Part shown: positions 17,429-26,779 of the stretch, in pieces
Layout: every line of letters starts with the position of its first letter
Numbering within the stretch: position 1 is the stretch's first letter
Assembly (NCBI GenBank): GCA_021173225.1
Contig: JAJOLK010000008.1
Span: 62,001 to 126,000 of the forward strand
Direction of reading: 5' to 3'
DNA: 64,000 bases
Origin: Phycisphaerales bacterium PN19_bin_20
Lineage (GTDB): Bacteria; Planctomycetota; Phycisphaerae; Phycisphaerales; UBA1924
Notes under the pieces: generated by a model
What the model saw: the letters and a program-made list of their open reading frames with translations, nothing else
Told to the model about the DNA's origin: nothing
Database searches by the model: none
Program-made: the position numbers and the translations under genes

Positions 17429-17514
17429 GACAGCCACGAGTGTAGCCGGTGGCACGCCCGGGTCAATCCGTTCCAGGCCCTTGCCTGCGGACCACCGTTC
17501 GCGTTCGCGCACCC

Positions 17515-17631
17515 CCCCACACCCACACCCCATCGGCCCTTTGCCTGCGCGCCATCCCCACACCCACACCCCATCGGCCCTTTGCCTGCGCGCCATCCCC
17601 ACACCCACACCCATCGCCCCTTTGGTTGCGC
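17515..17631. repeat. 41-bp tandem repeat, about 2.8 copies
   Basis: The unit begins CCCCACACCCACACCCCATC and ends GCGCGCCAT. Two copies are exact (17515-17555 and 17556-17596) and the third decays. It lies between the tRNA-Phe gene and the next plus-strand gene and has no coding role that I can see. Confidence 0.85.
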
Positions 17632-17662
17632 GCCCCCGCCCCGCGCCCCGTAACCTCCACAC

Positions 17663-18082
17663 GTGCCACGAATGGTTCTGCTCCAGCACGATCTCCCCGA
17701 CGGCTCAAGCCATTTCGACTGGCTCATCGAGCCCACCGCCGGCCTGCCGCCCGCCCCCGCCGGCCAAGCTCGCGACCCCAACGAACGCTGCCTGCTCAGC
17801 TTCCGCGTGCTTGACCGAATCGACCGCCCAAATGTCGAGCTCTTCCCCGCTGACCGCCTGCACGACCACCGCCGCCACTACCTGACCTTCGAGGGCGTGC
17901 TGCCGCCCAAGGCCGGCCAGCCTCGCGGCAGCGTCCGCCGCGTCGCCCGCGGCTACGTCCATGACCTCGCCATCACCACCGACCGCATCGTCGTCATTGC
18001 CCAGTTCATGGCCCGCGAACGCTTCACTTGGACCGGCACACTCGCCGCCGACCTCTGGACGTTCACCCGCAGCGAACGCTAA
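17663..18082 (+). CDS. Small protein resembling the LigD 3'-phosphoesterase domain
   Basis: 139 aa from a GTG at 17663 (ATG 17672 is an alternative). The layout recalls the LigD_N 3'-phosphoesterase family: an N-terminal V-L-L-Q-H-D...H-F-D-W-L-I-E-P (His and Asp in the usual positions), a central D-H-R-R-H-Y-L-T-F-E-G, and R-G-S-V-R-R-V-A-R-G-Y. That family trims 3' phosphates or ribonucleotides at DNA ends in NHEJ ligases, and stand-alone forms occur. No Ku or ligase gene is nearby. The match is by pattern only, so the function is tentative. Confidence 0.55.
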   Translation: MPRMVLLQHDLPDGSSHFDWLIEPTAGLPPAPAGQARDPNERCLLSFRVLDRIDRPNVELFPADRLHDHRRHYLTFEGVLPPKAGQPRGSVRRVARGYVHDLAITTDRIVVIAQFMARERFTWTGTLAADLWTFTRSER

Positions 18083-18188
18083 GTCGAGCTCTGCCGAAAC
18101 CTGGCCGAAGAGGCCCTACTTGCGCGAAGACCTTGACCGCCAAACCGCGATCGTGCAGACTGATCGCCGCGACGTCGTGCCCGCCCGC

Positions 18189-21100
18189 TCAGCACCCGGC
18201 CGTAAACCGAGTGACGAACAAGATGATGTCGTCGGCGGTGAACTCGCCGTCGGCACCCACACTCGGGCCTGGGCCGGCGATGTCTGAGAGCACGTTTCCC
18301 GCAATAAACCGGCTGATAAACAAGATGATGTCGTCGGCCGTCAGCTCGCCGTCAGGGCCTGGTGACAGCCCCGGACCCGCCAGATCGCTAGAGCCACAGG
18401 GCGTGATGAGGGTGACAGTGGCCGGGACGCTCGTCACGCTGCCGCATGTGTTGGTAAAGATTGCTGTATAGGCACCAGTATCGCTCGCCTGCGTGCTCGT
18501 GATGGTGAGCGTGGTGGGCGTGCCATTGGTCGGTGAGGGCAGAGGGCCGCTCGCGCCAGAGACGGCACCGCCGCCGGGTGATGCGCCGCCGGGGCCGTTG
18601 ACGATGGACACGCCGTTGCGCCTCCACTGAACGGTCACGCCATCCACGCCCGCCCGCACGTTCGCCGACAGCACGAGTGTTTGCCCACTCAAGATCGACT
18701 GCGGCAGAGGCTGGCCAGTCGGCGCGATTGTCGGCAAGGTCGGTGTTGTGTTCAGAACCATCGAGACGTTGTTGCTGCCGGAGTTCGCTACGGCCAGGTC
18801 GGGCCGGCCGTCGGCGTTGAAGTCGCCCACCGCTACGCCCTGCGGGCTGGTCCCCGCTGAGGAGTTGACCGCTGCCTGGAACGTGCCGTTTGCGTTGCCT
18901 AGCAGGATGGAGAAGTTGTTGCTGGTCTGGTTCGCCACGGCCAGGTCGGGCCGACCGTCGGAGTTAAAGTCGCCTATTGCGATGGAGAACGGTCCGGTGC
19001 CCGCGGCGTAGTTGACCCGCGCCTGAAACGTGCCGTTGGCGTTACCGAGCCGGATCGAGACGTTGTTGCTGGTCTGGTTCGCCACGGCCAGGTCGGGCCT
19101 GCCGTCGGCGTTGAAGTCGCCCACCACGACGGAGATCGGGCCGCTGCCCGCGAGGTAGTTGACCGCGGGCTGGAACGTGCCGTTGGCGTTGCTCAGCAGG
19201 ATCGAAACGTTGTTACCTCCAACACCGTTAAAAAAGTTCGTCACGGCCAAGTCGGGCCTGCCGTCGGCGTTGAAGTCGCCCACCGCCACGGAGACCGGGC
19301 CGTTGCCCACGCCGTGGTTGATCGCGGGCTGGAACGTGCCGCCCAAGTTGCCCAGCAGAATGGAGACACTGTTTATGAACTGGTTCGCTACGACCAGGTC
19401 GGGCCGACCGTCGGCGTTGAAGTCGCCCACCGCGACGGAGGTCGCGCTGCTTAAAAAGCCGCTGCCCGCGGAGAAGTTGACCGCCGCCTGGAACGTGCCC
19501 GCGTTGGGGGGTGCGTTGCCCAACAGGATGGAAACGTTGTTGCTGTTGAGGTTCGCCACGGCCAAGTCGGGCCTGCCGTCGGCATTGAAATCGCCCACCG
19601 CGACGGAGAGCGGGTTGGTGCCCACTGGGTAGTTGACTCGCGCCTGGAACGTGCCGCTCAAGTTGCCCAGAAGGATCGAGACGTTGTCGCTGTTGAAGTT
19701 TGCTACCGCCACGTCGGGCCAACCGTCGGCGTTGAAGTCGCCCACCGCGACGGAGGTCGGGCCCGTGCCCACGGCGGTGTTGACCGCCAGATCCCAGGCA
19801 CCAAGAACCGTGAGCACGACCGCATTACTCGCGACGCTGCCGCAGGTGGTGGTGACCATGCAGCGGAGGTTGCCGCCCAGCCCCGAGATGGAGCTGATGT
19901 TCATCGTCGGCGTGGTGGCCCCGGAGACATTGAACGTTGGCGTGGCTTGGCTGTTGTTATTACTACCGTTGGCCAGCGCAACCCAGGCGGTGTTGGGGCC
20001 TGCGGGTTGCCACTGCCACTGGTAAGCGATCGCAGTACCCGAAACAATGACGGAGAAGGTGGCGGCGGTGGCGGGGCAGATAGAACGCGACACGGGCTGC
20101 TGGATGATCGGTCTGTTCAGCAGCACCGCGACGTTGTTGCTGTCGAAGTTCGCTACGGCCAGGTCGGGCCGGCCGTCGGCGTTGAAGTCGCCCACCGCGA
20201 CGGAGATCGGGCCGGTGTCCACGTCAAAATTGACCGGTGTCTGGAACGTGCCGCCCAAGTTGCCCAGCAGGATGGAGACGTTGTTGCTGATATGGTTCAC
20301 CACGACCAGGTCGGGCCGGCCGTCGGCGTTGAAGTCGCCCACGGCTACGGAGCCCGGGCCGCTGCCCGCGGCGTAGTTGACCCGCGCCTGGAACGTGCCG
20401 CCCAAGTTGCCCAGCAGGATGGAGACGTTGTTGCTGTCGAAGTTCGCCACGGCCAGGTCGGGCCGGCCGTCGGCGTTGAAGTCGCCCACCGCGACGGACA
20501 CCGGGCGGCTGCCCACGGCGTAGTTGACCGCCGCCTGGAACGTGCCGCTCACGTTGCCCAGCAGGATGGAGACGTTGTTGCTGGTCTGGTTCGCCACGGC
20601 CAGGTCGGGCCGTCCGTCGGCGTTGAAGTCGCCCACCGCGACGGAGTACGGGTTGGCGCCCGCGACGTAGTTGACCGCCCCCTGGAACGTGCCGCTCAAG
20701 TTGCCCAGTAGGATGGAGACGTTAGCGCTGCCGCTATTCGCCACGGCCAGGTCGGGCCTGCCGTCGGCGTTGAAGTCGCCCACCGCGACGGAGTTCGGAC
20801 TATTGCCCACGGCATAGTTGACCCGCGGCTGGAACGTGCCGTTGGCGTTGCCCAGCAGGATGGAGATGTTGTCGATGTTGGCGTTCGCCACGGCCAGGTC
20901 GGGCCGGCCGTCGGCGTTGAAGTCGCCCACCGCGGCCCAGAGCGGGTCGCTGCCCGCGGCATAGTTGACCGCCGCCTGGAACGTTCCGTTGGCGTTGCCC
21001 AGCAGGATCGAGACGTTGTTGGTGCCGAAGTTCGCCATGGCGAGGTCGGGCCGGCCGTCGCCGTTGAAGTCGCCCACCGCGACGGAGTTCGGGGCGTCGC

Positions 21101-21230
21101 CCACGGCGTAGTTGGACGCGGCGGCAATGGAGAGCGGGCACTGGGCACGCGCGCTCGGCACTGTGCCGCAGAGCAGCAGCAAGGGCGGGAGCAGCAGCAA
21201 GGCGCGCGACGACATGGAGCGGATCGACAT
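18189..21230 (-). CDS. Secreted FG-GAP/VCBS repeat protein with Ig-like domains and GC-type dockerin, paralog 2
   Basis: 1013 aa from the ATG at 21230, with the same leader, signal peptide and domain order as the 2515-5421 gene but 14 repeats instead of 13: seven before and seven after the first Ig-like insert. Repeat cores read G-D-F-N-A-D-G-R-P-D-L with few variants (G-D-F-N-G-D-G-R in the first, G-D-F-N-S-D-G-R near the end). It ends F-T-A-G-C. Differences from the paralog cluster in the variable residues between cores (N-Q-T-S-N-N, N-F-D-S-N-N), as expected for blade loops. The genes are separated by 13 kb of damaged sequence. A surface location is likely; the binding partner is unknown. 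Confidence 0.88.
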   Translation of the reverse strand: MSIRSMSSRALLLLPPLLLLCGTVPSARAQCPLSIAAASNYAVGDAPNSVAVGDFNGDGRPDLAMANFGTNNVSILLGNANGTFQAAVNYAAGSDPLWAAVGDFNADGRPDLAVANANIDNISILLGNANGTFQPRVNYAVGNSPNSVAVGDFNADGRPDLAVANSGSANVSILLGNLSGTFQGAVNYVAGANPYSVAVGDFNADGRPDLAVANQTSNNVSILLGNVSGTFQAAVNYAVGSRPVSVAVGDFNADGRPDLAVANFDSNNVSILLGNLGGTFQARVNYAAGSGPGSVAVGDFNADGRPDLVVVNHISNNVSILLGNLGGTFQTPVNFDVDTGPISVAVGDFNADGRPDLAVANFDSNNVAVLLNRPIIQQPVSRSICPATAATFSVIVSGTAIAYQWQWQPAGPNTAWVALANGSNNNSQATPTFNVSGATTPTMNISSISGLGGNLRCMVTTTCGSVASNAVVLTVLGAWDLAVNTAVGTGPTSVAVGDFNADGWPDVAVANFNSDNVSILLGNLSGTFQARVNYPVGTNPLSVAVGDFNADGRPDLAVANLNSNNVSILLGNAPPNAGTFQAAVNFSAGSGFLSSATSVAVGDFNADGRPDLVVANQFINSVSILLGNLGGTFQPAINHGVGNGPVSVAVGDFNADGRPDLAVTNFFNGVGGNNVSILLSNANGTFQPAVNYLAGSGPISVVVGDFNADGRPDLAVANQTSNNVSIRLGNANGTFQARVNYAAGTGPFSIAIGDFNSDGRPDLAVANQTSNNFSILLGNANGTFQAAVNSSAGTSPQGVAVGDFNADGRPDLAVANSGSNNVSMVLNTTPTLPTIAPTGQPLPQSILSGQTLVLSANVRAGVDGVTVQWRRNGVSIVNGPGGASPGGGAVSGASGPLPSPTNGTPTTLTITSTQASDTGAYTAIFTNTCGSVTSVPATVTLITPCGSSDLAGPGLSPGPDGELTADDIILFISRFIAGNVLSDIAGPGPSVGADGEFTADDIILFVTRFTAGC
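18190..18834 (-). repeat. 3' copy of segment shared by the two VCBS genes, copy 2
   Basis: Nearly identical to 2516-3160; see that entry. The stop codon differs (TGA here, TAA there), and the last dockerin half differs at a few codons. Confidence 0.8.
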
Positions 21231-21417
21231 TGAGAATCTCCCGGAGTTCCGAGACTCTACCACCCGTTATACAGACCCGCAAGCAGATTCTTTGACATTT
21301 GCGAAGACTCTGGTAGCCACTTTCACCTTTGCTGACGAACTTCCAACGAACAAACCCCGCCGCTATCGCGACGGGGCGTGCGTAAACGCATCGGTCTAGG
21401 TTCATCGCGTGCCACGC
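21111..21417 (-). repeat. Shared 5' leader cassette of VCBS genes, copy 2
   Basis: Matches 5302-5608. It includes the terminator hairpin at 21349-21376, the presumed promoter, GGGAG and the signal-peptide codons. Confidence 0.75.
21349..21376 (-). terminator. Rho-independent terminator of the subtilase gene
   Basis: Minus strand: CCCCGTCGC, loop GATA, GCGGCGGGG, then TTTGTT. It lies 80-110 bases past the stop at 21458. The loop differs from the copy at 5540-5567 while the stem is conserved. Confidence 0.7.
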
Positions 21418-21457
21418 GTCCCACGCGCCCGTCGCCCATTCCCTATTGCCTGCTTGC

Positions 21458-23581
21458 TCAACACCCCGCCGTCAATCGCTGAACGAACAAGATAACATCG
21501 TCGGCGGTCAGCTCGCCGTCTGCACCCACACTCGGGCCCGGGCCAGCGATGTCGGCTACACCCAAGTTGCCCGCAGTAAACGAGCTGATGAAGAAGATGA
21601 TGTCGTCGGCCGTCAGCTCGCCATCGGGCCCGATCGTGGGCCCGGGGCCGGCGATGTCGGAAGGCCCGCCAGCTGAGACGGTGAGCGTGGCCTCATTACT
21701 GGTGACGCTGCCGCACGTGTTGGAGACGATGCAACGGAAGTTGCCGCCTTGGCCCGAGATGGAACTAATGTTCATAGTCGGCGTGGTGGCCCCGGCGACA
21801 TTGAAGGTTGGTGTGCCTTGGCCGCTCAAGTTGATGCCGTTGCTCAGCGCAGCCCATGCGGTGCCCGGGCCTGCGGATTGCCACTGCCACTGGTACGCGG
21901 GCGTAGTGCCCGAGGCAGTGATGGAAAAGGTGGCGGTTCCACCCGGGCAAACCGTCGCCGTCGCCGGGTGCGTGATGATGTTGACGGCTACAAAGGATGG
22001 GGGCTGCGATGTGCAAAGGATCTGCCCAAGGCGCGTGAGCGCCGCCGACGCGTTGACGAGCCCGAACCCGAACTGGTCATCGCGACCCAACGCGCCCAGG
22101 TCGGTGGCCGACTCTTGCAGCGCCTGACGCACTTGCGCGGGTGTCGGGGGCGGGTTGCGGTCGGCATAGGCCGAGAAGAGCAGCGTGGCGACGCCCGAGA
22201 CGTGCGGGGCCGACATCGACGTGCCTGACAGCGAGCCATAAGGGTTGGGATTGACCGCCGTGCCGACGCCCACCGACGCTTGCACCGGCCCGGCCTCAAG
22301 CGTGTCGCCATCGGCCAGCGAGACCGAGGCGACCGGGAGCGCGACGCTCCCTTGCAGCGTTGCATTGCTCACGGGTCCACCGCCGACATTGTTGGCGATG
22401 ATGACCGCCACGGCTCCCGCCGCCTGCGCGTTGAGCGCCTTGGTGCGGAAGCTCAGGGTCGCGCCGCTTTCGTCGGTGCCCCCGCGCCGGATTGCGGCGA
22501 TGTTGCCGCTGACGGAGGCGGGGAAGTCGGATGGCAGGCCGCCCGTGCCGCACCACACGGTCTGCGCGCTCAGCGAGCCGCTGCCCGAGCCGGTGAGCAC
22601 GCTGGAGCTGCGAGTGACCGACGCCCACTCGACGGTGGAGACCAGAGCAAGAGAGCTGGGGACAGTCGAGAGGATGCCGACACCGGGCGCGGTGATGGCC
22701 ACGGTCGTGCCAAAGCTGGAGAACGAAGCGAGGCTGGAGTTGAAGCCCACGGCACTCACGCTCATCGCGCCCGTATAGCTGGCGGGAAAGTTGGGCGTAG
22801 ACGTGCCGCTGTTGCCAGCCGAGGCGACGACCAGGCATCCGCCGGTCAGCGCCGCGTCGCACGCGTCGGAGAAGGCCTGGCTGAAGCCGCCTCCACCGAG
22901 AGACATGTTGATGACACGGGCTTGGTTGCTGACGGCCCACCCCATGCCCTGGATGATGCCGTCGGTAGAGCCGCCGCCGGAGTTGGCCAGCACCTTGGCG
23001 ATGAGCAACTGGGCGCTGGGCGCAACGCCGACAACGCCAATGGTGTTGTCCAGCCCAAGGATCGTGCCCGAAACGTGTGTGCCGTGGCGGTTACCATCCT
23101 GCGCCGTCTCGCCGGCGATGAACGATGCCGAGGCCACCGGAAGCGGTAGATCCGGATGCCCAAAGTCCACGCCCGTGTCAAGCACGGCGACACGAACACC
23201 GGCGCCGAGCGTCTGACCCCATGCCATCGGCGCGTTGACCATCGTCACGCCAGGCGGGGTCGGCTGTGTGCCCTCGGCAAAGTAGATGAAGTTTGGCTCT
23301 GCGTACATCACGCCGGGGTCTGCCAGCAGCGCGCCGATCGCCGCCTGAGTTGTGCCCGCGGGCACGTCCACGCGGTAGAGCCCCGGCACCAGCGACAGCG
23401 CCGTGCGCGCGACGCCGCCAAGCTGGGCCTTGGTCATCGCCAACACCGGGTCGGCATCTGCGCGGAATCGCACGAGGATCGACCCTGCGTCGGCCGGGGC
23501 CAGCGGCACTTGGGCCGATGCGCTAGACACGCTAACGGCAACAGCCAAGCCGCACAAAATGGAAAAGATGCGGTTGGACAT
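21458..23581 (-). CDS. Secreted subtilisin-like serine protease (S8) with PA insert, Ig-like domain and GC-type dockerin
   Basis: 707 aa. Signal peptide 1-23 (...S-S-A-S-A-Q), then an inhibitor-like propeptide to about residue 105. The catalytic triad is complete: Asp135 in V-A-V-L-D-T-G, His166 in N-R-H-G-T-H-V, Ser455 in G-T-S-M-S-A-P-H; Asn257 in A-S-A-G-N-S-G forms the oxyanion hole. A protease-associated domain is inserted between Asn257 and Ser455 (about 320-440). An Ig-like domain (about 530-625) is closely similar to the one inside both VCBS proteins. A two-part dockerin ending L-T-A-G-C closes it. It is likely active outside the cell. Terminator at 21349-21376. Confidence 0.93.
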   Translation of the reverse strand: MSNRIFSILCGLAVAVSVSSASAQVPLAPADAGSILVRFRADADPVLAMTKAQLGGVARTALSLVPGLYRVDVPAGTTQAAIGALLADPGVMYAEPNFIYFAEGTQPTPPGVTMVNAPMAWGQTLGAGVRVAVLDTGVDFGHPDLPLPVASASFIAGETAQDGNRHGTHVSGTILGLDNTIGVVGVAPSAQLLIAKVLANSGGGSTDGIIQGMGWAVSNQARVINMSLGGGGFSQAFSDACDAALTGGCLVVASAGNSGTSTPNFPASYTGAMSVSAVGFNSSLASFSSFGTTVAITAPGVGILSTVPSSLALVSTVEWASVTRSSSVLTGSGSGSLSAQTVWCGTGGLPSDFPASVSGNIAAIRRGGTDESGATLSFRTKALNAQAAGAVAVIIANNVGGGPVSNATLQGSVALPVASVSLADGDTLEAGPVQASVGVGTAVNPNPYGSLSGTSMSAPHVSGVATLLFSAYADRNPPPTPAQVRQALQESATDLGALGRDDQFGFGLVNASAALTRLGQILCTSQPPSFVAVNIITHPATATVCPGGTATFSITASGTTPAYQWQWQSAGPGTAWAALSNGINLSGQGTPTFNVAGATTPTMNISSISGQGGNFRCIVSNTCGSVTSNEATLTVSAGGPSDIAGPGPTIGPDGELTADDIIFFISSFTAGNLGVADIAGPGPSVGADGELTADDVILFVQRLTAGC

Positions 23582-23788
23582 GTTCTTTCCCTCGCGAAGT
23601 TGTCGGGCCAGGCCAGCACGCCCGTTTCCTGTTCAAGCCTCGATTCGAGGCCGCACCGACTCGGACGCGGCCTGAGGAAGGCCTTGAATCTTACCAATCT
23701 TACCGCCGTCGCGGGCCAAACCCCCACGCCCCTCTTGCCCAATCCCCATTCCCGATGGTCCGTCCCGATGCCCCATTACCCGGGGGCC
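23582..23788. other. Intergenic region between two dockerin-protein genes
   Basis: Should contain the promoter of the subtilase gene and the end of the 23789-25480 transcript. I see no clear terminator or promoter. Confidence 0.4.
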
Positions 23789-25480
23789 TCAGCACCCCGC
23801 CGTAAACCTGTTAATGAACAAGATAATATCGTCGGCGGTCAGCTCGCCGTCGGCACCCACGCTCGGGCCCGGACCGGCGATGTCGGCTACGCCCAAGTTG
23901 CCCGCGGTAAACGAGCTGATGAAGAAGATGATGTCGTCGGCCGTCAGCTCGCCGTCGGCACCGGCAACCGGGCCGGGGCTGGCAATGTCACTCGCGCCGC
24001 ACGCAAGCTTCACGCGAAAGAAGCCCTGACCTTGAATGATCGGCCCATCGCCAGCCTGGCTCGCAATCGTCGCCAGCGGGCGGATGACGTCAGCAACAAA
24101 GTAGACCCAGCGGTCGTTTGTGACGGTCATCGTGTCCTGCCCAAAGCCCAGGATGTTCGCGTCGTCGCCCGCGGCCACCCCATCGCCTGTGATGTCGATC
24201 GCGTCGCCCTCGCGCAGCAGGATCGTCGTCCCGTTCTGAACCATCACAACGTTGCGGCCAAGGTCGGCGTTGTCAGTAAACCCGGTCGTGACGAAGTCGC
24301 CGGCGTTGTTGATACCGACGTTAGTAAAGGCCGCGGGCATGACGTTGCTGGGCGGCAGGAGGAAGCGGAGCCACTTCTCGGTGCTGCCGGGCGTGACCGA
24401 AGCGCCGGTCTTGAGCTTAAGCTGCGCGTCGTTGCGCTTGCCAAAGACCCAGCCCTCGCCCAAGGTGAAGCCGCGGATGATGTATTTAAGCCCATTGCTC
24501 GACACGCGGCCATTGTTAATCTGCGAGATAGGAAAGTCAAAGAAGCCGTCGTCGGGCAGCTGCTGTGCTTCGCGGAGCACAAGTGTGCCGTTGTACACGG
24601 CGACGTCGGTGCCGGTCTGGATCTGGGCGAAAATCAGGTTGTTGTTGCCGTCATCTGACCCCTGGGCGACAGGGTCGCCATTGAAGACGGTCATGACCTG
24701 GTACGGCGCATCAAAACCGCCCTGCGGGAGTGCCGGTGCGCTGAGGGCGCCGCTGACGGTCTCGGCAAGGGTGGTGCCGCCCAGGAAGGTGGCTTGCTTT
24801 TGGCCGCCGGGTGGCTCGGGGGTCATGACGAGTGTGTTGTACAGCGCGCGGCCGTCGGCGGTCAGACCACCGAGCTGGAAGCTGTTGCCCTGATTGAACC
24901 CGGTGAGCGGGCTGGCAAAGCCCTCGCGCGCGATGATCGACATGCTGGTCAAGGTCAGGCTCGGGCCGGTCAGCTCGGCGCGTGCCATGACGCGATTGAC
25001 GGTCGTGGCGGCGTCGGTCAGTGTGACAAAGCCGACCTGCCCGGCGTTGTTGATCGCGGCGTCGATGTCGAAGATGCCGGTGCGGGTCTCAAGGTTGACC
25101 AGCCCGGTCGTGAAGGCGGGCCAAGGGTCACGCTCAACACTGACCACGGTCAGGGGGGTGGTGCCCTTGCCGGCGATGACAAGCCCGTCGCGCGCGGTGT
25201 CTTGGACCCCGGCGCCGGTGAGGATCGTGCGCCGGGTGACAAGGACCCAGTTTGAGCCGTCGGCGCTGATGCGGGGGCGCTGGAAGATGTTACCGACGAG
25301 GAGACCGGTAGAGAGGAAGAAGCGAACGCCTGGCTGCCCGGGGACCAGCGAGTTGGCCTCGGTGGTGAAGTTGGTCACGATTGCTTGCGGACCGGCAAGG
25401 CCAGCGGCGGCGCACAGCGCTACGCACGAAAGGCCGGCACCGACGGGGGAGAAAAGGCGGGAGGAAGGGCGGCCGAGCAT
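23789..25480 (-). CDS. Secreted protein of unknown function with GC-type dockerin
   Basis: 563 aa from the ATG at 25480, chosen because GGAG lies 8 bases upstream and a signal peptide (G-L-S-C-V-A-L-C-A-A-A-G-L-A-G) follows; the open frame reaches 25675. The body has repeated motifs of the type I-N-N-A-G-Q-V-G-F and I-N-N-A-G-D-F-V-T-T-G-F together with A-D-G-R-A-L-Y, suggesting tandem beta-propeller-like repeats. Such layouts occur in several planctomycete surface proteins, but no domain name is certain. The dockerin at about residues 500-563 ends F-T-A-G-C. It lies upstream of the subtilase on the same strand, 207 bases away. Confidence 0.78.
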   Translation of the reverse strand: MLGRPSSRLFSPVGAGLSCVALCAAAGLAGPQAIVTNFTTEANSLVPGQPGVRFFLSTGLLVGNIFQRPRISADGSNWVLVTRRTILTGAGVQDTARDGLVIAGKGTTPLTVVSVERDPWPAFTTGLVNLETRTGIFDIDAAINNAGQVGFVTLTDAATTVNRVMARAELTGPSLTLTSMSIIAREGFASPLTGFNQGNSFQLGGLTADGRALYNTLVMTPEPPGGQKQATFLGGTTLAETVSGALSAPALPQGGFDAPYQVMTVFNGDPVAQGSDDGNNNLIFAQIQTGTDVAVYNGTLVLREAQQLPDDGFFDFPISQINNGRVSSNGLKYIIRGFTLGEGWVFGKRNDAQLKLKTGASVTPGSTEKWLRFLLPPSNVMPAAFTNVGINNAGDFVTTGFTDNADLGRNVVMVQNGTTILLREGDAIDITGDGVAAGDDANILGFGQDTMTVTNDRWVYFVADVIRPLATIASQAGDGPIIQGQGFFRVKLACGASDIASPGPVAGADGELTADDIIFFISSFTAGNLGVADIAGPGPSVGADGELTADDIILFINRFTAGC

Positions 25481-25867
25481 GAAGCGCTCCAATACAGACA
25501 GTGGACCGGGAGGGAGAAACCGCAGGGAGTATGCCACAGGACTGATCGATTGACCATCGGCAGTGACCCCCAAAGATGACCTTACGAGGCTGGGGTCCGT
25601 CTTTGTTCGCAGTTGGTTTGGTATCTCGGTGAGAGTGCGCACAAGCGCGGCGTTTGAGGGTGTGCCGCGTATCAAAGACCAAGGCCGCGGGGACCCTTGG
25701 GGGGTGACTCGCGGCTGGTCGGGCTCTCTCGGTCACCCGCGTTTTGCGGGTGTGGCACCGCCCTCCCCGAGGCCTCAGGGGCTGGGCCCGGGGCGGGTGC
25801 CGATCTCCAGCAGGGCAATCGGATAAACCGCGTTGAGGTGCGCGATTGAGTGCGGGGGCAGGTGGAG
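25481..25867. other. Intergenic region with a perfect inverted repeat
   Basis: Holds the promoter of the 23789-25480 gene. A 7-bp perfect inverted repeat, CACCCGC-GTTTT-GCGGGTG (25734-25752), may end the minus-strand transcript from 25868, but no T tract follows. No gene is supported. Confidence 0.4.
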
Positions 25868-26779
25868 TTAGTTGCAGCCAGCGATGTAGCGATTGACAAA
25901 GACGATGATGTCGTCAGCGGTGAACTCGCCGTCAGCGCCGAGCTGCTGGCCCGCGCCGGCGATGTCAGCGCGAAGGTCGCGGGAGGTGAAGCGAGCGATG
26001 TAGACGATGATGTCGTCGGCGGTCAGCTCGCCGTCGGGGTTGGGGGTCAGGCCTGAGCCGGCGACGTCAGCGAGGCAGGGCGTGCCCTCGACAATTGCGC
26101 GGATGAAGAAGTTGCCGGAGACGCCGTTGATGACGGTGCTGCCGATGACAATGCGGGGCTCAAACCACTGGGTGGTGTTGATGCCGGCGAGGGGCCAGGT
26201 GCCGAAAATCGCGTTGCGGCCGGGTGTTTGGAACTGGGACTGCCCGGGCGGTCGGTCGCTGACGATGCTGGGCCCGGTGGACTGGTTGGTGTTGCTTCGG
26301 AACTCGAGCCCGACGGTGATGAAGGCGGGACGGGTGGTCATGACGATGTTTTCGGCGTTGAGGTCGAAGTTGTTGAGGAACCCGTCGGTCATCTGGGGGT
26401 TGAGCCCGTCGCCGGCGGCGCCGTCGGTGGAAGAGTCAAAGAGCAGGAAGCTTCCGGGCTGCAGGACGCTGCCGGTGAAGACGTGGATGCTCTCGGCAAC
26501 AACGGGCGCGGCGTTGCCGTTAAGGGTGCTGTACCAGCCGATTTGGACGTTCTTGACGCGGATTGGTGGTCGCAACGAGGCGGGGACTTCGAGGATGGCG
26601 GCGGCGATCTCGCCTGCGTCGAAGCCGGCTTGGACGGAGACCTGAACGTTGGCGACGGTGGTGACGTCGTCGGCGAAGCGATCGTTTTTGAGGATGGCCT
26701 GCTGGGCGAGAGCCGCGGGCGCCGCGGCCAAGAGTGCGAGAGCGGCGAGGTGGGTCGGACGGAGGCGGTTGTTGAGCAT
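25868..26779 (-). CDS. Secreted protein of unknown function with GC-type dockerin
   Basis: 303 aa from the ATG at 26779 (upstream frame to 26959 is Pro/Arg/Ser-rich and not protein-like). Signal peptide: L-A-A-L-A-L-L-A-A-A-P-A-A-L-A-Q. The central 200 aa are beta-rich with no recognised fold (F-T-G-S-V-L-Q-P-G-S-F-L-L-F-D). A two-part dockerin, D-G-E-L-T-A-D-D-I-I-V-Y-I and D-G-E-F-T-A-D-D-I-I-V-F-V, ends Y-I-A-G-C-N, one residue longer than its relatives. It is the last member of the minus-strand surface-protein series before the housekeeping block. Confidence 0.78.
   Translation of the reverse strand: MLNNRLRPTHLAALALLAAAPAALAQQAILKNDRFADDVTTVANVQVSVQAGFDAGEIAAAILEVPASLRPPIRVKNVQIGWYSTLNGNAAPVVAESIHVFTGSVLQPGSFLLFDSSTDGAAGDGLNPQMTDGFLNNFDLNAENIVMTTRPAFITVGLEFRSNTNQSTGPSIVSDRPPGQSQFQTPGRNAIFGTWPLAGINTTQWFEPRIVIGSTVINGVSGNFFIRAIVEGTPCLADVAGSGLTPNPDGELTADDIIVYIARFTSRDLRADIAGAGQQLGADGEFTADDIIVFVNRYIAGCN

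Noticed and set aside
17515-17631. Possible CRISPR array
   Set aside because: The 41-bp units are contiguous without unique spacers, so this is a plain tandem repeat. The same applies to 5810-5873.
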